Of a stretch of DNA of 13,131 nucleotides, positions 6,076 through 12,370 are shown one piece after another. Position numbers and translations under genes: made by a program. The DNA is from Bacillota bacterium. GTDB taxonomy: Bacteria; Bacillota; Bacilli; Bacillales; Cytobacillaceae. How positions within the stretch are numbered: position 1 is the first letter of the stretch; each line of letters starts with the position of its first letter. The notes under the pieces are model-generated. The model was not told the origin of the DNA, searched no databases, and worked only from the letters and a program-made list of their open reading frames with translations. The stretch is taken from the NCBI GenBank assembly GCA_030705745.1, contig JAUZPT010000041.1, positions 1 through 13,131 on the forward strand, given 5' to 3'.

Positions 6076-7235
6076 ACGAGTTCTATGCCGATTTACACAT
6101 TCACATCGGACGTACCCAATCGGGAAAACCGGTGAAAATTACCGGATCAAAAACGCTGACGTTCACGAATATCATTGAACATGCACGTCATGAAAAAGGG
6201 CTGCATATGATCGGAGTCATTGATAGCCATTCTCCAGAAGTCATACATGAAATGGAAGATCTTATTTCGGCCGGGACAATGATTGAGCATCTGAACGGAG
6301 GTTTGATGTTCGGTGATTTAACAGTTATTCTGGGTTCTGAGCTGGAAATTTACGATGAAAATTGCAATGGACCGATTCATGTTCTTTGCTATTTTCCGAC
6401 TCTTTTGGCCATGAAGGCTTTTTCAGCCTGGCTTGCTGGATGCCTTAAGAATATTCATTTAAGCTCACAGCGAATCTATGCGACAGGCCTTGCACTGCAA
6501 AAGGTAGTAAAAGAACTGGGAGGCTTATTTATCCCTGCACATGTTTTTACTCCTTTTAAAAGCCTTTATGGAAAAGGGGTGCATCGGTCTTTGACGGAAG
6601 TATTTGATCCGGAGTTGATTGATGGAATCGAGCTAGGCTTAAGTTCGGATACATCAATGGCTGATGGGCTGGAAGAGCTTCACCGCTACGCTTTTTTAAC
6701 AAACTCAGATGCACATTCTCTTGCAAAGATTGCTCGTGAGTATCAGGTCATTAGAATGGAGAAGCCGACTTTTTCCGATCTGCAAAAAGCGTTAAAACGA
6801 GAAGAAGGACGTGGCATTGTAGCCAATTATGGCTTGGATCCCTTGCTTGGAAAATATTATAAAACCGTTTGTGCGGAGTGTTTGAATGCTGTCAGTCCCG
6901 ACTCAGGACAATGCCAAAAATGTGGTAAATCCAAAAGAGTGAAAGGAGTCGCGGAGAGGATCTGTGAATTAACGACGTGTGAGCAAGGTCCATCGTGGCG
7001 TCCGCCTTATATCCATCAAGTGCCTCTCGATTTCATCCCTGGCCTGGGACCGAAAATTCTCGATAAACTGCTTCAACATTTTGGAACGGAAATGGCCATT
7101 TTACATGAGGTTCCTTACGAAGCATTGAAAGAAGTCATTCCTGCAAAAATTGCTGACCTTATTATGAAGGCAAGAGAAGGTAAGCTGAAATTGACCGGTG
7201 GCGGAGGTGGGAAATACGGAAAAGTTGCCGATTGA
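6072..7235 (+). CDS. Endonuclease Q-like PHP-domain DNA repair nuclease (TIGR00375 family)
   Basis: A 387-residue member of the TIGR00375/endonuclease Q family. Characterised members nick DNA 5' of deaminated bases (uracil, hypoxanthine, xanthine) and abasic sites. PHP metal-binding motifs are visible: DLHIH (7-11, H9 and H11), IDSH (D51, H53), GSELE (E90), PAHVFTP (H157) and NSDAH (D213, H215). A zinc finger follows (C267-x2-C270, C281-x2-C284), and a C-terminal helix-hairpin-helix (FIPGLGPKILDKLL, 321-334) should bind DNA. The tail is glycine/lysine-rich. The ATG overlaps the nudF stop (ATGA) and has no strong ribosome-binding site of its own, so translation is probably coupled. It corresponds by position to B. 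subtilis yqxK, but I leave the symbol empty. A terminator follows. Confidence 0.85.
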   Translation: MNEFYADLHIHIGRTQSGKPVKITGSKTLTFTNIIEHARHEKGLHMIGVIDSHSPEVIHEMEDLISAGTMIEHLNGGLMFGDLTVILGSELEIYDENCNGPIHVLCYFPTLLAMKAFSAWLAGCLKNIHLSSQRIYATGLALQKVVKELGGLFIPAHVFTPFKSLYGKGVHRSLTEVFDPELIDGIELGLSSDTSMADGLEELHRYAFLTNSDAHSLAKIAREYQVIRMEKPTFSDLQKALKREEGRGIVANYGLDPLLGKYYKTVCAECLNAVSPDSGQCQKCGKSKRVKGVAERICELTTCEQGPSWRPPYIHQVPLDFIPGLGPKILDKLLQHFGTEMAILHEVPYEALKEVIPAKIADLIMKAREGKLKLTGGGGGKYGKVAD

Positions 7236-7259
7236 TGTATGAATATCATTATTAAAGAT

Positions 7260-7290
7260 CCGGTTTCCCATCATTGGGAACCGGTTTTTT
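7260..7290 (+). terminator. Rho-independent terminator after the nudF-endoQ operon
   Basis: CCGGTTTCCCA and TGGGAACCGG pair into a stem of about ten base pairs with one bulged T and a TCAT loop, followed by TTTTTT (7285-7290). It lies 24 nt after the stop codon and separates this operon from spoIIM. Confidence 0.9.
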
Positions 7291-7302
7291 CTATTTTTCA
7301 TA

Positions 7303-7331
7303 TCATATAAAGCAGCTTTTTGTCATAGATA
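7303..7331 (+). promoter_or_regulatory. Candidate sigma-E promoter of spoIIM
   Basis: TCATATA (7303-7309), six of seven matches to the sigma-E -35, is followed after 14 bp by CATAGATA (7324-7331), six of eight matches to CATACAnT. Spacing is as expected for sigma-E. The start would fall near 7338, about 40 nt before the ATG. spoIIM is known to belong to the sigma-E regulon. Confidence 0.6.
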
Positions 7332-7379
7332 AAGGGGACAGGCATATGATGTAGTAATTGATTTCTAGGAGGATCCACA

Positions 7380-8021
7380 ATGAAAAAACGTATCTACCAA
7401 AATGTCGCCGCAAGTTATTTTCAAGAGCAATCCTCAATTTTTCTCTTTGTGTTGATTTTGTTTTTAATGGGCGTTATCTTTGGTGCGGTTGTTGTAAATA
7501 GCATGAGCCTTGTACAAAAGGAAGATCTTTTTTCCTACCTATCACAGTTTTTCGGTCAAGTTACGAGTGGAAAAGTGGAGGGGGATCAGGATTTATTTAT
7601 GCAAAGCTTTCTTCACAATAGCAAATACATCGGGCTTTTGTGGATTCTTGGGATTTCAATCATTGGCCTACCGATTATTCTCATTCTTCTTTTTATTAAA
7701 GGCATGGTTGTAGGATTTACAGTCGGATTTTTAGTGAATCAAATGGGCTGGAATGGATTTGTTCTCGCCTTCGTTTCCGTATTGCCGCAAAATTTAATCA
7801 TTATTCCTGTTTTTATTGTGATGACAACGCTATCAGTCGCTTTTTCATTAAAAATGATAAGCAGACAGTTTATGAAGAAGTTGGGACAACCATTGATGCC
7901 ATTTTTCAAAAAATATGTCGCTGCTTTGGTAATTTCCCTACTCTTTATTTCTGTTGCCTCCAGCATTGAGGCTTATCTTTCACCACAACTAATGAAAGCA
8001 GTCGTACAAATAAAGAAATAA
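7380..8021 (+). CDS. spoIIM: Stage II sporulation protein M
   Basis: A 213-residue integral membrane protein close in length and sequence to B. subtilis SpoIIM (214). With SpoIID and SpoIIP it forms the DMP complex in the mother-cell membrane, which remodels septal peptidoglycan and drives engulfment of the forespore; SpoIIM is the membrane anchor. Hydrophobic segments lie at about 19-40, 82-106, 109-120, 127-157 and 178-198. Family blocks include FLMGVIFGAVVVNS, QKEDLFSYLSQFFGQV, FIKGMVVGFTVGFLVNQMGW and SVLPQNLIIIPVF. An AGGAGG ribosome-binding site lies upstream of the ATG, and a sigma-E-type promoter sits about 50-75 bp upstream. It is probably monocistronic, since fur has its own promoter. 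In B. subtilis the ans and mle genes lie between it and yqxK; here they are absent. Confidence 0.95.
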   Translation: MKKRIYQNVAASYFQEQSSIFLFVLILFLMGVIFGAVVVNSMSLVQKEDLFSYLSQFFGQVTSGKVEGDQDLFMQSFLHNSKYIGLLWILGISIIGLPIILILLFIKGMVVGFTVGFLVNQMGWNGFVLAFVSVLPQNLIIIPVFIVMTTLSVAFSLKMISRQFMKKLGQPLMPFFKKYVAALVISLLFISVASSIEAYLSPQLMKAVVQIKK

Positions 8022-8023
8022 TA

Positions 8024-8039
8024 ATTATCATTTGATAAT
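8024..8039. promoter_or_regulatory. GATAAT inverted repeat upstream of fur (possible Fur-type site)
   Basis: ATTATCA (8024-8030), two T residues, then TGATAAT (8033-8039): a perfect 7-2-7 inverted repeat. The half-sites are those of the Fur box (TGATAATnATTATCA) but in the opposite order. The window 8033-8047 also matches a Fur box at 11 of 14 fixed positions. It sits about 17 bp upstream of the PerR-like box, so it may be a second regulatory site. A weak spoIIM end hairpin is the alternative, but no T-run follows. Confidence 0.35.
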
Positions 8040-8055
8040 AAATATAGAAACTTCT

Positions 8056-8070
8056 TTATAATTATTTTAG
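8056..8070. promoter_or_regulatory. PerR-box-like operator of fur
   Basis: TTATAATTATTTTAG matches the PerR consensus TTATAATnATTATAA at 12 of 14 fixed positions. It lies immediately upstream of and touching the -35 region of the fur promoter. In B. subtilis fur transcription is repressed by PerR, so both position and motif fit. Confidence 0.6.
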
Positions 8071-8071
8071 T

Positions 8072-8099
8072 TTGAATCTATGTGCCCTTCTGATATAAT
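8072..8099 (+). promoter_or_regulatory. Sigma-A promoter of fur
   Basis: TTGAAT (8072-8077; four of six matches) and a perfect TATAAT (8094-8099) are separated by 16 bp. A TG one base before the -10 (TGaTATAAT) makes it an extended -10 promoter. The start would be near 8106, giving a 27-nt leader containing the GGGAGGGA ribosome-binding site. Confidence 0.75.
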
Positions 8100-8132
8100 G
8101 AGAATTAGCAGTAGCGAGGGAGGGACTATGGG

Positions 8133-8600
8133 ATGGAAACTAGAATTGAAAGAATTAAAAAACTGTTGCATTCCTCGAGCTATAAGCTGACACCCCAACG
8201 TGAAGCTACCGTTCGAGTACTATTGGAAAATGAAGAGGATCATTTGAGTGCAGAAGATGTTTACCTCCTCGTAAAAGAAAAATCGCCGGAAATCGGTCTG
8301 GCTACCGTTTATCGCACACTTGAATTGCTTACTGAATTGAAAATCGTTGATAAAATAAACTTTGGAGACGGTGTTTCCCGCTATGACCTTCGCCAGGAAG
8401 GCGCAGCACATTTCCATCATCATCTCGTCTGCATTGAATGTGGAGCAGTAGATGAAATCCAAGATGACTTGCTTGAAGATGTGGAAGCGATTGTCGAACG
8501 GGATTGGAAATTTAAAATCAAAGACCACCGCCTTACTTTCCATGGCATTTGTTATCGCTGCCAGGATAAAGTTGAAACAGTAGAGCCTCCATCTGAATAA
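8133..8600 (+). CDS. fur: Ferric uptake regulator Fur
   Basis: A 155-residue cytoplasmic Fe(II)-dependent repressor of iron-acquisition genes. The N-terminal winged helix contains SSYKLTPQREATVRVLL and the recognition helix GLATVYRTLELL (55-66). The dimerisation domain has HFHHHLVCIECG (93-104) with metal-binding histidines and the structural CxxC pairs C100/C103 and C140/C143. It is very similar to B. subtilis Fur rather than to PerR or Zur. The ATG at 8133 is chosen: the ATG at 8128 is in another frame, and GGGAGGGA lies about 8 nt upstream. The gene has its own extended -10 promoter with a PerR-like box and a Fur-like inverted repeat upstream, so it is probably regulated by peroxide/metal status. 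A terminator follows directly. Confidence 0.96.
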   Translation: METRIERIKKLLHSSSYKLTPQREATVRVLLENEEDHLSAEDVYLLVKEKSPEIGLATVYRTLELLTELKIVDKINFGDGVSRYDLRQEGAAHFHHHLVCIECGAVDEIQDDLLEDVEAIVERDWKFKIKDHRLTFHGICYRCQDKVETVEPPSE

Positions 8601-8611
8601 ACACTCAAAGG

Positions 8612-8637
8612 CCTTTTCGGATATGAAAAGGTTTTTT
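8612..8637 (+). terminator. Rho-independent terminator of fur
   Basis: CCTTTTC (8612-8618) and GAAAAGG (8625-8631) form a perfect 7-bp stem with a 6-nt loop, followed by six T residues. It begins 12 nt after the fur stop. Confidence 0.85.
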
Positions 8638-8645
8638 ATTTTGGC

Positions 8646-8664
8646 GCGGAATGTCCAATTCCGC
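8646..8664. repeat. Small inverted repeat after the fur terminator
   Basis: GCGGAAT (8646-8652) and ATTCCGC (8658-8664) are perfect 7-bp arms around GTCCA. No T-run follows on either strand, so it is not an obvious terminator. It lies in the 228-bp gap between fur and yqzK, which otherwise shows only a TATAAA at 8769-8774 without a good -35. Confidence 0.35.
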
Positions 8665-8828
8665 TGATAGAACTTCCTATATCGTAAGAATTTATTGATG
8701 ATTAACAGTGCAAATTCTGTTTTCGCAAAAAAATAAGGCGATTTAATGTGTTTCTCCATTTAATCGGGTATAAATCTTGTCCGATTTGTCATACCCTCTA
8801 TTAGTAACTGTGTTTGGGAGGGAAAGGC

Positions 8829-9056
8829 ATGTTTTCTTTTTTAAAAATTGCTTTTCAAACGATAAAAGTGTTTATTTTATTTACGGGATGCACGATCCTT
8901 TTTTATTATGGTATTATGTGGATGAATGAAGAATATCAGAACTATCATCGCTACGATAAACCGGAAGGGGCCGCTGTCAAAGTCTCAAATGCGGTGAAAA
9001 AGGAAGGCTCTTCCGCGATAGACAGGCTATTATTGTTTTATTTAAACGGGGAGTAA
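8829..9056 (+). CDS. yqzK: YqzK family (DUF4227) small membrane protein
   Basis: A 75-residue protein of unknown function with one transmembrane helix (about residues 10-31, IKVFILFTGCTILFYYGIMWM) and a short polar C-terminal region. The YHRYDKPEGAAVKV segment and the tail IDRLLLFYLNGE are characteristic. It occupies the yqzK position between fur and xerD. The frame is open to a TTG at 8814, but that codon overlaps the GGGAGG ribosome-binding site of the ATG at 8829, which is therefore the start. Only 7 bp separate its stop from xerD, so the two should share a transcript. Nothing in the sequence shows whether it works with XerD. Confidence 0.85.
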   Translation: MFSFLKIAFQTIKVFILFTGCTILFYYGIMWMNEEYQNYHRYDKPEGAAVKVSNAVKKEGSSAIDRLLLFYLNGE

Positions 9057-9063
9057 TGAATAA

Positions 9064-9957
9064 ATGGAAGATCAATTGAAGGATTTTATGCATTTTTTGA
9101 TCGTTGAGAAAGGGCTCGCAAAGAATACGATTGTTTCTTATGAACGAGACTTGAAAAGCTATTTGCATTATTTGAAGAATGTTGAATCCGTCACAGCCAT
9201 CAATGAGGCACAGCGCATCCATATCGTTCATTTTCTCGGGCATTTGAAAGAGCAAGGAAAGTCATCCAAAACGTTGGCGCGGCATATCGCTTCTGTACGT
9301 GCATTTCATCAGTTTTTGTTAAGGGACAAGGCTTCTGACCATGACCCGTCTGTGCATATCGAATCGCCAAAAATGGAAAGAACCTTGCCTAAAGTGCTTA
9401 GTCTTGAAGAAGTGGAAACGCTACTGACGGCCCCAAAATTTACAGACCATTATGGCATACGAGATAAAGCGATGCTCGAACTCCTATATGCGACAGGCAT
9501 ACGCGTCAGCGAACTGATTGGATTGAATATCGGCGATATCCATTTAACAATGGGCTTCGTCCGATGCATCGGAAAAGGCAATAAGGAACGGATTATTCCA
9601 TTAGGCAAAACAGCAACTGATGCTATACAGGAATATTTGAATAGAGGCAGGGCTCAATTTATTTCAAAAAAGAATAAAGATGACGCTTTTTTTCTGAATG
9701 TTCGTGGGAAACGTTTAACACGGCAAGGATTTTGGAAAATTTTAAAAAAATTAGCAAAAGAGGCGGGGATTCAAAAAGAATTGACCCCTCATACCCTCAG
9801 GCACTCGTTTGCGACCCATCTGCTCGAAAATGGTGCTGATTTAAGAGCTGTTCAGGAAATGCTTGGCCATGTTGACATTTCTACCACCCAGATTTATACC
9901 CATATTACAAAAACAAGATTAAAGGATGTTTATCATCAATTTCATCCACGAGCTTAA
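9064..9957 (+). CDS. xerD: Site-specific tyrosine recombinase XerD
   Basis: A 297-residue cytoplasmic tyrosine recombinase that acts with XerC (CodV) at the chromosomal dif site to resolve chromosome dimers before division; the B. subtilis orthologue was called RipX. The N-terminal SAM-like core-binding domain (about 1-95) contains [16 protein letters not shown]. The catalytic domain shows all expected residues: R147 (ATGIRVSEL), K171 (GKGNKER), H243 and R246 (HTLRHSF), H269 (LGHVDIS) and nucleophile Y278 (TTQIYTH). The conserved neighbourhood and absence of any integron or phage context argue against a mobile-element integrase. GGGGAG upstream lies inside the end of yqzK, 10 nt from the ATG. 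A likely terminator follows. Confidence 0.95.
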   Translation: MEDQLKDFMHFLIVEKGLAKNTIVSYERDLKSYLHYLKNVESVTAINEAQRIHIVHFLGHLKEQGKSSKTLARHIASVRAFHQFLLRDKASDHDPSVHIESPKMERTLPKVLSLEEVETLLTAPKFTDHYGIRDKAMLELLYATGIRVSELIGLNIGDIHLTMGFVRCIGKGNKERIIPLGKTATDAIQEYLNRGRAQFISKKNKDDAFFLNVRGKRLTRQGFWKILKKLAKEAGIQKELTPHTLRHSFATHLLENGADLRAVQEMLGHVDISTTQIYTHITKTRLKDVYHQFHPRA

Positions 9958-9975
9958 TAGTTTGCTAGATTTGTC

Positions 9976-10018
9976 GAAAAGCTGCCATATATTTTTGGTG
10001 GCTCTTTCTTGTATTTTT
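9976..10018 (+). terminator. Probable terminator of yqzK-xerD
   Basis: AGCTGCCA (9980-9987) pairs with TGGTGGCT (9996-10003), including two G-U pairs in RNA. The stem can extend with GAAA/TTTC past a bulged C. A T-rich but interrupted tract follows (to 10018). It is less canonical than the other terminators in the window, but it lies 22 nt after the xerD stop. Confidence 0.5.
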
Positions 10019-10042
10019 ATGAAAACGGAGTAAAATGGAGAT

Positions 10043-10056
10043 GTCAGACTTCTGAC
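10043..10056. promoter_or_regulatory. Palindromic candidate operator of the drm-pupG-pdp operon
   Basis: GTCAGA and TCTGAC form a perfect 6-2-6 inverted repeat ending one base before a TATAAT. It fills the spacer of the possible promoter, a position where a repressor would block RNA polymerase or a MerR-like activator could act. I do not recognise it as a DeoR, CcpA or PurR site. Confidence 0.45.
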
Positions 10057-10057
10057 G

Positions 10058-10063
10058 TATAAT
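10058..10063 (+). promoter_or_regulatory. Candidate -10 element of the drm operon
   Basis: A perfect TATAAT lies 172 bp before the drm start, but the hexamer 17 bp upstream (10035-10040, ATGGAG) is a poor -35. The GTCAGA/TCTGAC palindrome at 10043-10056 lies just upstream, within the spacer. A weak alternative promoter is TTTACA (10139-10144) with TTAATT (10162-10167). A dependence on an activator would explain the missing -35. Confidence 0.4.
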
Positions 10064-10234
10064 ATTGCTAATCAAATAAAATGAGGGAAACATACAATAA
10101 AAAAAATTTCAGTTGAGCAAAGGATTTTCATTGAAATGTTTACAATACTTTAGGTAAAGAATTAATTTATACACATTTCCCTTGTCCAACAAAGTATATC
10201 AAAATCGTACGAATTCAATTAAGGAGGAGATTGC

Positions 10235-11419
10235 ATGAATACTGCTACATACAAACGAATTTTTTTAATTGTAATGGATTCTGTTGGCATTGGTGAAGCA
10301 CCCGATGCGGAAAAATTCGGTGATTCAGGGTCGCATACGCTTGGCCATATCGCTAAAGAAATGAAAGGGCTTAAAATGCCGAATATGGGCAAGTTGGGGT
10401 TAAGCAATATTGAAGAAATCGGTGGTATCCAAAAAGCTGATAAACCGCTTGCCTTTTTCACGAAAATGCAGGAAGCTTCCAATGGCAAAGATACAATGAC
10501 TGGACATTGGGAAATCATGGGGCTTAATATTGCTACACCTTTTCAATCATTTCCTGAAGGGTTTCCGGATGAATTGGTCGCAGAATTAGAAAAGCGTTCT
10601 GGCAGAAAGATCATCGGCAACAAGCCAGCGAGCGGTACAGAAATTCTTGAAGAACTTGGTGAGGAACATATGAAGACGGGCGCATTGATTGTCTATACAT
10701 CCGCTGATTCCGTTCTTCAGATTGCCGCTCACGAAGAAATTGTTCCGATTGAAGAGCAATACAGAATCTGCAAAATCGCCAGAGAGTTGACCCTTGATGA
10801 AAAATACATGGTCGGACGCGTCATCGCAAGACCATTCCTTGGTGAACCAGGTAACTTTAAGCGTACCGCCAACCGCCATGATTATGCATTAAAACCATTC
10901 GGCCGCACCGTTATGAATGAAATGAAAGATTCAGGTCTCGATGTCATTGCAATTGGTAAAATTGCTGACATTTATGATGGCGAAGGAGTAACACAATCGC
11001 TGCGGACTGTTTCTAATATGGATGGTATGGATAAGCTTCTACAAACGCTGGATATGGACTTTACTGGATTGAGCTTCCTGAATCTTGTCGATTTTGATGC
11101 TCTGTTTGGCCACAGGCGCGATCCGATTGGATACGGAAAAGCGCTTGAAGAATATGATGCTCGCTTGCCTGAAGTATTTTCAAAGCTTCGTGATGACGAT
11201 CTAGTGATCATTACTGCTGACCACGGAAATGATCCGGTTCATGCAGGGACCGATCATACGCGTGAATTCGTTCCATTGATTGTTTATTCCAAATCAATGA
11301 AAGAAGGAAAAAAGCTTCCGGTTCGCGAAACATTTGCCGACATCGGGGCGACGGTTGCAGAGAATTTTAATGTAAAAATGCCTGAATTCGGAAAAAGTTT
11401 CTTAAATGAATTGAAGTAA
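10235..11419 (+). CDS. drm: Phosphopentomutase
   Basis: A 394-residue cytoplasmic, Mn-dependent phosphopentomutase (drm/deoB) that interconverts (deoxy)ribose 1-phosphate and (deoxy)ribose 5-phosphate, linking nucleoside breakdown to central carbon metabolism. It belongs to the alkaline phosphatase superfamily and has the prokaryotic PPM length. By comparison with the B. cereus enzyme the key residues are present: D15 (VMDSVGIG), phosphorylated T87 ([10 protein letters not shown]), D288 and H293 ([11 protein letters not shown]), D329 and H330 (TADHGNDP) and H341 (GTDHTRE). The inserted cap domain contains [26 protein letters not shown] lies 6 nt before the ATG. It is followed closely by pupG, then pdp, as a nucleoside catabolic operon. 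Confidence 0.96.
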   Translation: MNTATYKRIFLIVMDSVGIGEAPDAEKFGDSGSHTLGHIAKEMKGLKMPNMGKLGLSNIEEIGGIQKADKPLAFFTKMQEASNGKDTMTGHWEIMGLNIATPFQSFPEGFPDELVAELEKRSGRKIIGNKPASGTEILEELGEEHMKTGALIVYTSADSVLQIAAHEEIVPIEEQYRICKIARELTLDEKYMVGRVIARPFLGEPGNFKRTANRHDYALKPFGRTVMNEMKDSGLDVIAIGKIADIYDGEGVTQSLRTVSNMDGMDKLLQTLDMDFTGLSFLNLVDFDALFGHRRDPIGYGKALEEYDARLPEVFSKLRDDDLVIITADHGNDPVHAGTDHTREFVPLIVYSKSMKEGKKLPVRETFADIGATVAENFNVKMPEFGKSFLNELK

Positions 11420-11432
11420 AAGAGGGATAATG

Positions 11433-12254
11433 ATGAATTTCGATAAAGTTCAAGAGGCGGCAGCCTTTTTAAAAGGTAAATATCAAAATACACCGCAACT
11501 CGGGCTCATTTTGGGATCTGGGCTTGGCGTTTTAGCTGACGAAATTGAAAATCCAGTAAAGATACCGTATAACGAAATACCGGGTTTTCCTATTTCGACC
11601 GTAGAAGGACATGCCGGACAACTTGTGTTCGGATTGCTGAATGGTGTTGAAGTCGTGGCGATGCAAGGAAGGTTTCATTACTATGAAGGTTATACTTTTG
11701 AAAAAGTAACCTTCCCGGTTCGCGTCATGAAGGAAATTGGTGTGGAAACATTGATCGTTACAAATGCAGCTGGAGGCGTGAATGAAAGTTTTGAAGCTGG
11801 GGATTTAATGATTATTTCCGACCATATTAATAACATGGGTTCAAACCCGTTAATCGGGCCGAATGATTCGCGTTTTGGCGTGCGCTTTCCCGATATGTCT
11901 GAAGCTTATTCAAAAGAACTTCGCAGCATGGCAAAAGAAATTGCTGGCCGTTTAAACATCAATGTTAAAGAAGGCGTTTATGTAGGCAATACCGGTCCAG
12001 TTTACGAAACTCCTGCTGAAGTGCGGATGGCGCGCATTATGGGCGGTGACGCAGTCGGTATGTCTACCGTTCCGGAAGTAATTGTCGCAAGGCATGCTGG
12101 CATGAAGGTACTGGGCATATCGTGTATTTCAAATATGGCTTCAGGGATTCTTGACCAGCCTTTAACACACAATGAAGTAATCGAAACGACGGAAAGAGTG
12201 AAATCCGATTTCCTTTTGTATGTAAAGGAATTAACAGCTGGTTTGGCAAAGTAA
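11433..12254 (+). CDS. pupG: Purine nucleoside phosphorylase, trimeric type
   Basis: A 273-residue cytoplasmic enzyme that phosphorolyses purine (deoxy)nucleosides to free base and (deoxy)ribose 1-phosphate, which phosphopentomutase then uses. It belongs to the low-molecular-mass trimeric PNP class. Visible active-site residues are S29 (LGSGLG), H60 (VEGHAGQ), R80 and H82 (QGRFHYYEG), E192 (VYETPAE), M210-S211 (GMSTVPE), N234 (SCISNMASG) and H246. The Asn at 234 is typical of enzymes specific for 6-oxopurines (guanosine, inosine). Two adjacent ATGs are possible, at 11430 and 11433; the second gives 6-nt spacing from GAGGG and is preferred. The gene starts 13 bp after drm, and no terminator separates it from pdp. 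Confidence 0.95.
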   Translation: MNFDKVQEAAAFLKGKYQNTPQLGLILGSGLGVLADEIENPVKIPYNEIPGFPISTVEGHAGQLVFGLLNGVEVVAMQGRFHYYEGYTFEKVTFPVRVMKEIGVETLIVTNAAGGVNESFEAGDLMIISDHINNMGSNPLIGPNDSRFGVRFPDMSEAYSKELRSMAKEIAGRLNINVKEGVYVGNTGPVYETPAEVRMARIMGGDAVGMSTVPEVIVARHAGMKVLGISCISNMASGILDQPLTHNEVIETTERVKSDFLLYVKELTAGLAK

Positions 12255-12269
12255 TTTTTTAATCTAAAT

Positions 12270-12345
12270 GCTATGTTAAATCACATTTTTGAATTTGCTC
12301 ACTATGTTAATTGGAGCGGAAATCAACAGGCAAATTTAACATAGC
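12270..12345. repeat. Three-copy CTATGTTAA repeat between pupG and pdp
   Basis: CTATGTTAA occurs directly at 12271-12279 and 12302-12310 and inverted at 12336-12344. Copies one and three extend to perfect 12-bp arms, GCTATGTTAAAT/ATTTAACATAGC. The inverted copy could pair with either direct copy (loops of 52 or 25 nt), giving mutually exclusive hairpins. The direct copies are 31 bp apart, about three helical turns. No T-run follows. The element fills the 116-bp gap ahead of pdp and may be a regulatory or RNA-processing site. Confidence 0.5.
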
Positions 12346-12370
12346 CAATCTATAAGAAGTGGTGATAGCG

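Noticed and set aside
8128..8130. ATG just before fur
   Set aside because: It is in a different frame (ATG GGA TGG) and does not encode Fur.
8814..8828. TTG start for yqzK
   Set aside because: The five extra codons are the ribosome-binding site of the ATG at 8829.
9064..9957. Phage or integron integrase
   Set aside because: Length, residues and the conserved fur-yqzK-xerD-drm context identify the housekeeping recombinase XerD; no attachment site or phage genes are visible.
10132..10144. Catabolite-responsive (cre) element TGAAATGTTTACA upstream of drm
   Set aside because: It is 13 nt long and lacks the central CG, whereas cre sites are 14 nt (TGWAANCGNTNWCA).
10064..10234. Purine riboswitch in the drm leader
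   Set aside because: I could not find the conserved junction sequences or paired helices of a purine aptamer in the leader.
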